From: Cyanobacteria bacterium UBA5018
Lineage (GTDB): Bacteria; Cyanobacteriota; Cyanobacteriia; PCC-6307; Cyanobiaceae
Reading direction: 5' to 3'
Assembly (NCBI GenBank): GCA_002396505.1
Contig: DGYA01000056.1
Coordinates: 627 to 6,907 of the forward strand
Length of the DNA stretch: 6,281 bases
Every line of letters starts with the position of its first letter. Position 1 is the stretch's first letter. A program made the position numbers and the translations under genes. The notes beneath the pieces are model-generated. The model saw nothing but the letters and a program-made list of their open reading frames with translations, searched no databases and had not been told where the DNA came from. Shown here one piece after another: positions 5,765-6,281 of the stretch.

Positions 5765-5777
5765 CCCCTTAGAGGGG
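5765..5777. repeat. Inverted repeat at the first toxin frameshift
   Basis: CCCCT (5765-5769) and AGGGG (5773-5777) flank TAG (5770-5772), the very stop codon that ends the first toxin frame. Confidence 0.55.
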
Positions 5778-5866
5778 CCGGTGTCGGGGCTATCCGCGAG
5801 GCGCTGGCCGCAGGTTGGCTCACCATCGCCAAAGCGGAGTTGAGAGCAGCTAACAGCTACTCAATC

Positions 5867-5882
5867 CCGGCGTTGACGCCGG
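5867..5882. repeat. Inverted repeat at the second toxin frameshift
   Basis: CCGGCG (5867-5872) and CGCCGG (5877-5882) flank TTGA. The coding frame returns to that of the toxin's N-terminal part within this repeat, between SIPAL and VDAGE. Confidence 0.6.
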
Positions 5883-6144
5883 TGAATGCAGCACGATTGC
5901 CCTGGCTCTGCTCCGGCAGGCGGCTGGCGAAAAGGTTCTCATGATCTTGGACGATCGCTGCGGCAGGGCCGAGGCCAGGAGCCAGGGACTCGCCATCATC
6001 GGCACAGCCGCCGTGCTGATGCTGGCCAAGGAACGGACCCTGATCCCTGCCTGTGCGTCTTTGCTGCTTGCTCTGCGCGAGCAGGGTTACTTCCCCAGCG
6101 ATGTCGTGGTGGCCGCGATGCTAGGCCAGGCTGGCGAAGCCTGA

Positions 6145-6281
6145 GCACGGCACTTCAAGCCAAATACACCCAATAAGGGGTGCTCCAAGGCCGCCCTCTC
6201 TGCTCAGCTAAGGCTGGTCAGGGGCCTTCGCCGATGCTGTGCGATCAAGGGCGTGGGGCGGTGACTTTCAGGAAAGGTGTC
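6145..6281. other. Window end, nothing recognisable
   Basis: After the toxin remnant's stop codon I see no gene, tRNA or convincing terminator on either strand in these 137 bases. Confidence 0.5.

Larger units (their letters stand above)
5650..6144 (+). pseudogene. DUF3368 PIN-domain toxin (VapC-like), broken by two frameshifts
   Basis: The first part shares the antitoxin frame: DAGTLIDLVQIGHLDLLHQVFG and VVADEIG, matching the DAGPLIxLxxIGxLDLL opening of DUF3368. That frame stops at TAG 5770-5772. The next part is one frame forward (about 5762-5866): PLRGAGVGAIREALAAGWLTIA...NSYSIPAL. The last part is back in the first frame (about 5867-6144): VDAGECSTIALALL, then MILDDRCGRAEA, GLAIIGTAAVLMLAKE and SDVVVAAMLGQAGEA before TGA. 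The acidic residues expected of a PIN ribonuclease are present (Asp of DAG, Glu of ADEIG, Glu of AGEC, Asp of LDDR). Together the parts amount to about 165 codons, close to full length apart from the start, so this is a dead but recently intact RNase toxin partner of the UPF0175 antitoxin. Confidence 0.78.

Noticed and set aside
1..6281. CRISPR array, tRNA or rRNA gene
   Set aside because: No regularly spaced direct repeats and no cloverleaf-like or rRNA-like sequence seen on either strand.

Overview
The window looks like part of the chromosome of a GC-rich cyanobacterium of the Synechococcus/Cyanobium type. Three copies of the cyanobacterial HIP1 octamer GCGATCGC occur in 6.3 kb, where about 0.1 is expected by chance. 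The window also holds a DUF1823 protein (as I recall, a family of cyanobacteria and plants), a cyanobacterial-style DusB, and toxin-antitoxin families common in cyanobacteria. The genus is inference.

Left half (1-3295): ordinary, intact, GC-rich genes. On the minus strand a DusB-type tRNA-dihydrouridine synthase (1436-2578) runs with an ATGA overlap into a membrane GT2 glycosyltransferase of the cellulose-synthase type, which leaves the window at base 1. Diverging from dusB, after a 57-bp gap, a DUF1823 gene (2636-3295) carries an unusual Thr/Pro/Ser/Ala-rich linker with different codon use.

Right half (3296-6281): an accessory stretch of decayed gene pairs, lower in GC in several places. 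It starts with a two-gene unit. The first gene survives as a startless 50-codon piece, apparently with an internal deletion, overlapping the second by ATGA. The second is a DUF1828-DUF1829 protein with a -1 frame break at a T6 run. A 641-bp stretch with only weak fragments follows. Next is an intact DUF1304 small membrane protein on AT-richer DNA. Last is a UPF0175 antitoxin / DUF3368 PIN toxin locus in which the antitoxin tail is lost, the two proteins are joined in one frame, and the toxin is broken by two opposite frameshifts, each within a short perfect inverted repeat.

No complete new system is supported by the sequence. The most interesting content is the graveyard of two-gene modules: the DUF1828/1829 pair with its almost unrecognisable partner, and the fused and then frameshifted toxin-antitoxin pair. 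All family assignments rest on motifs read by eye, with no database search.
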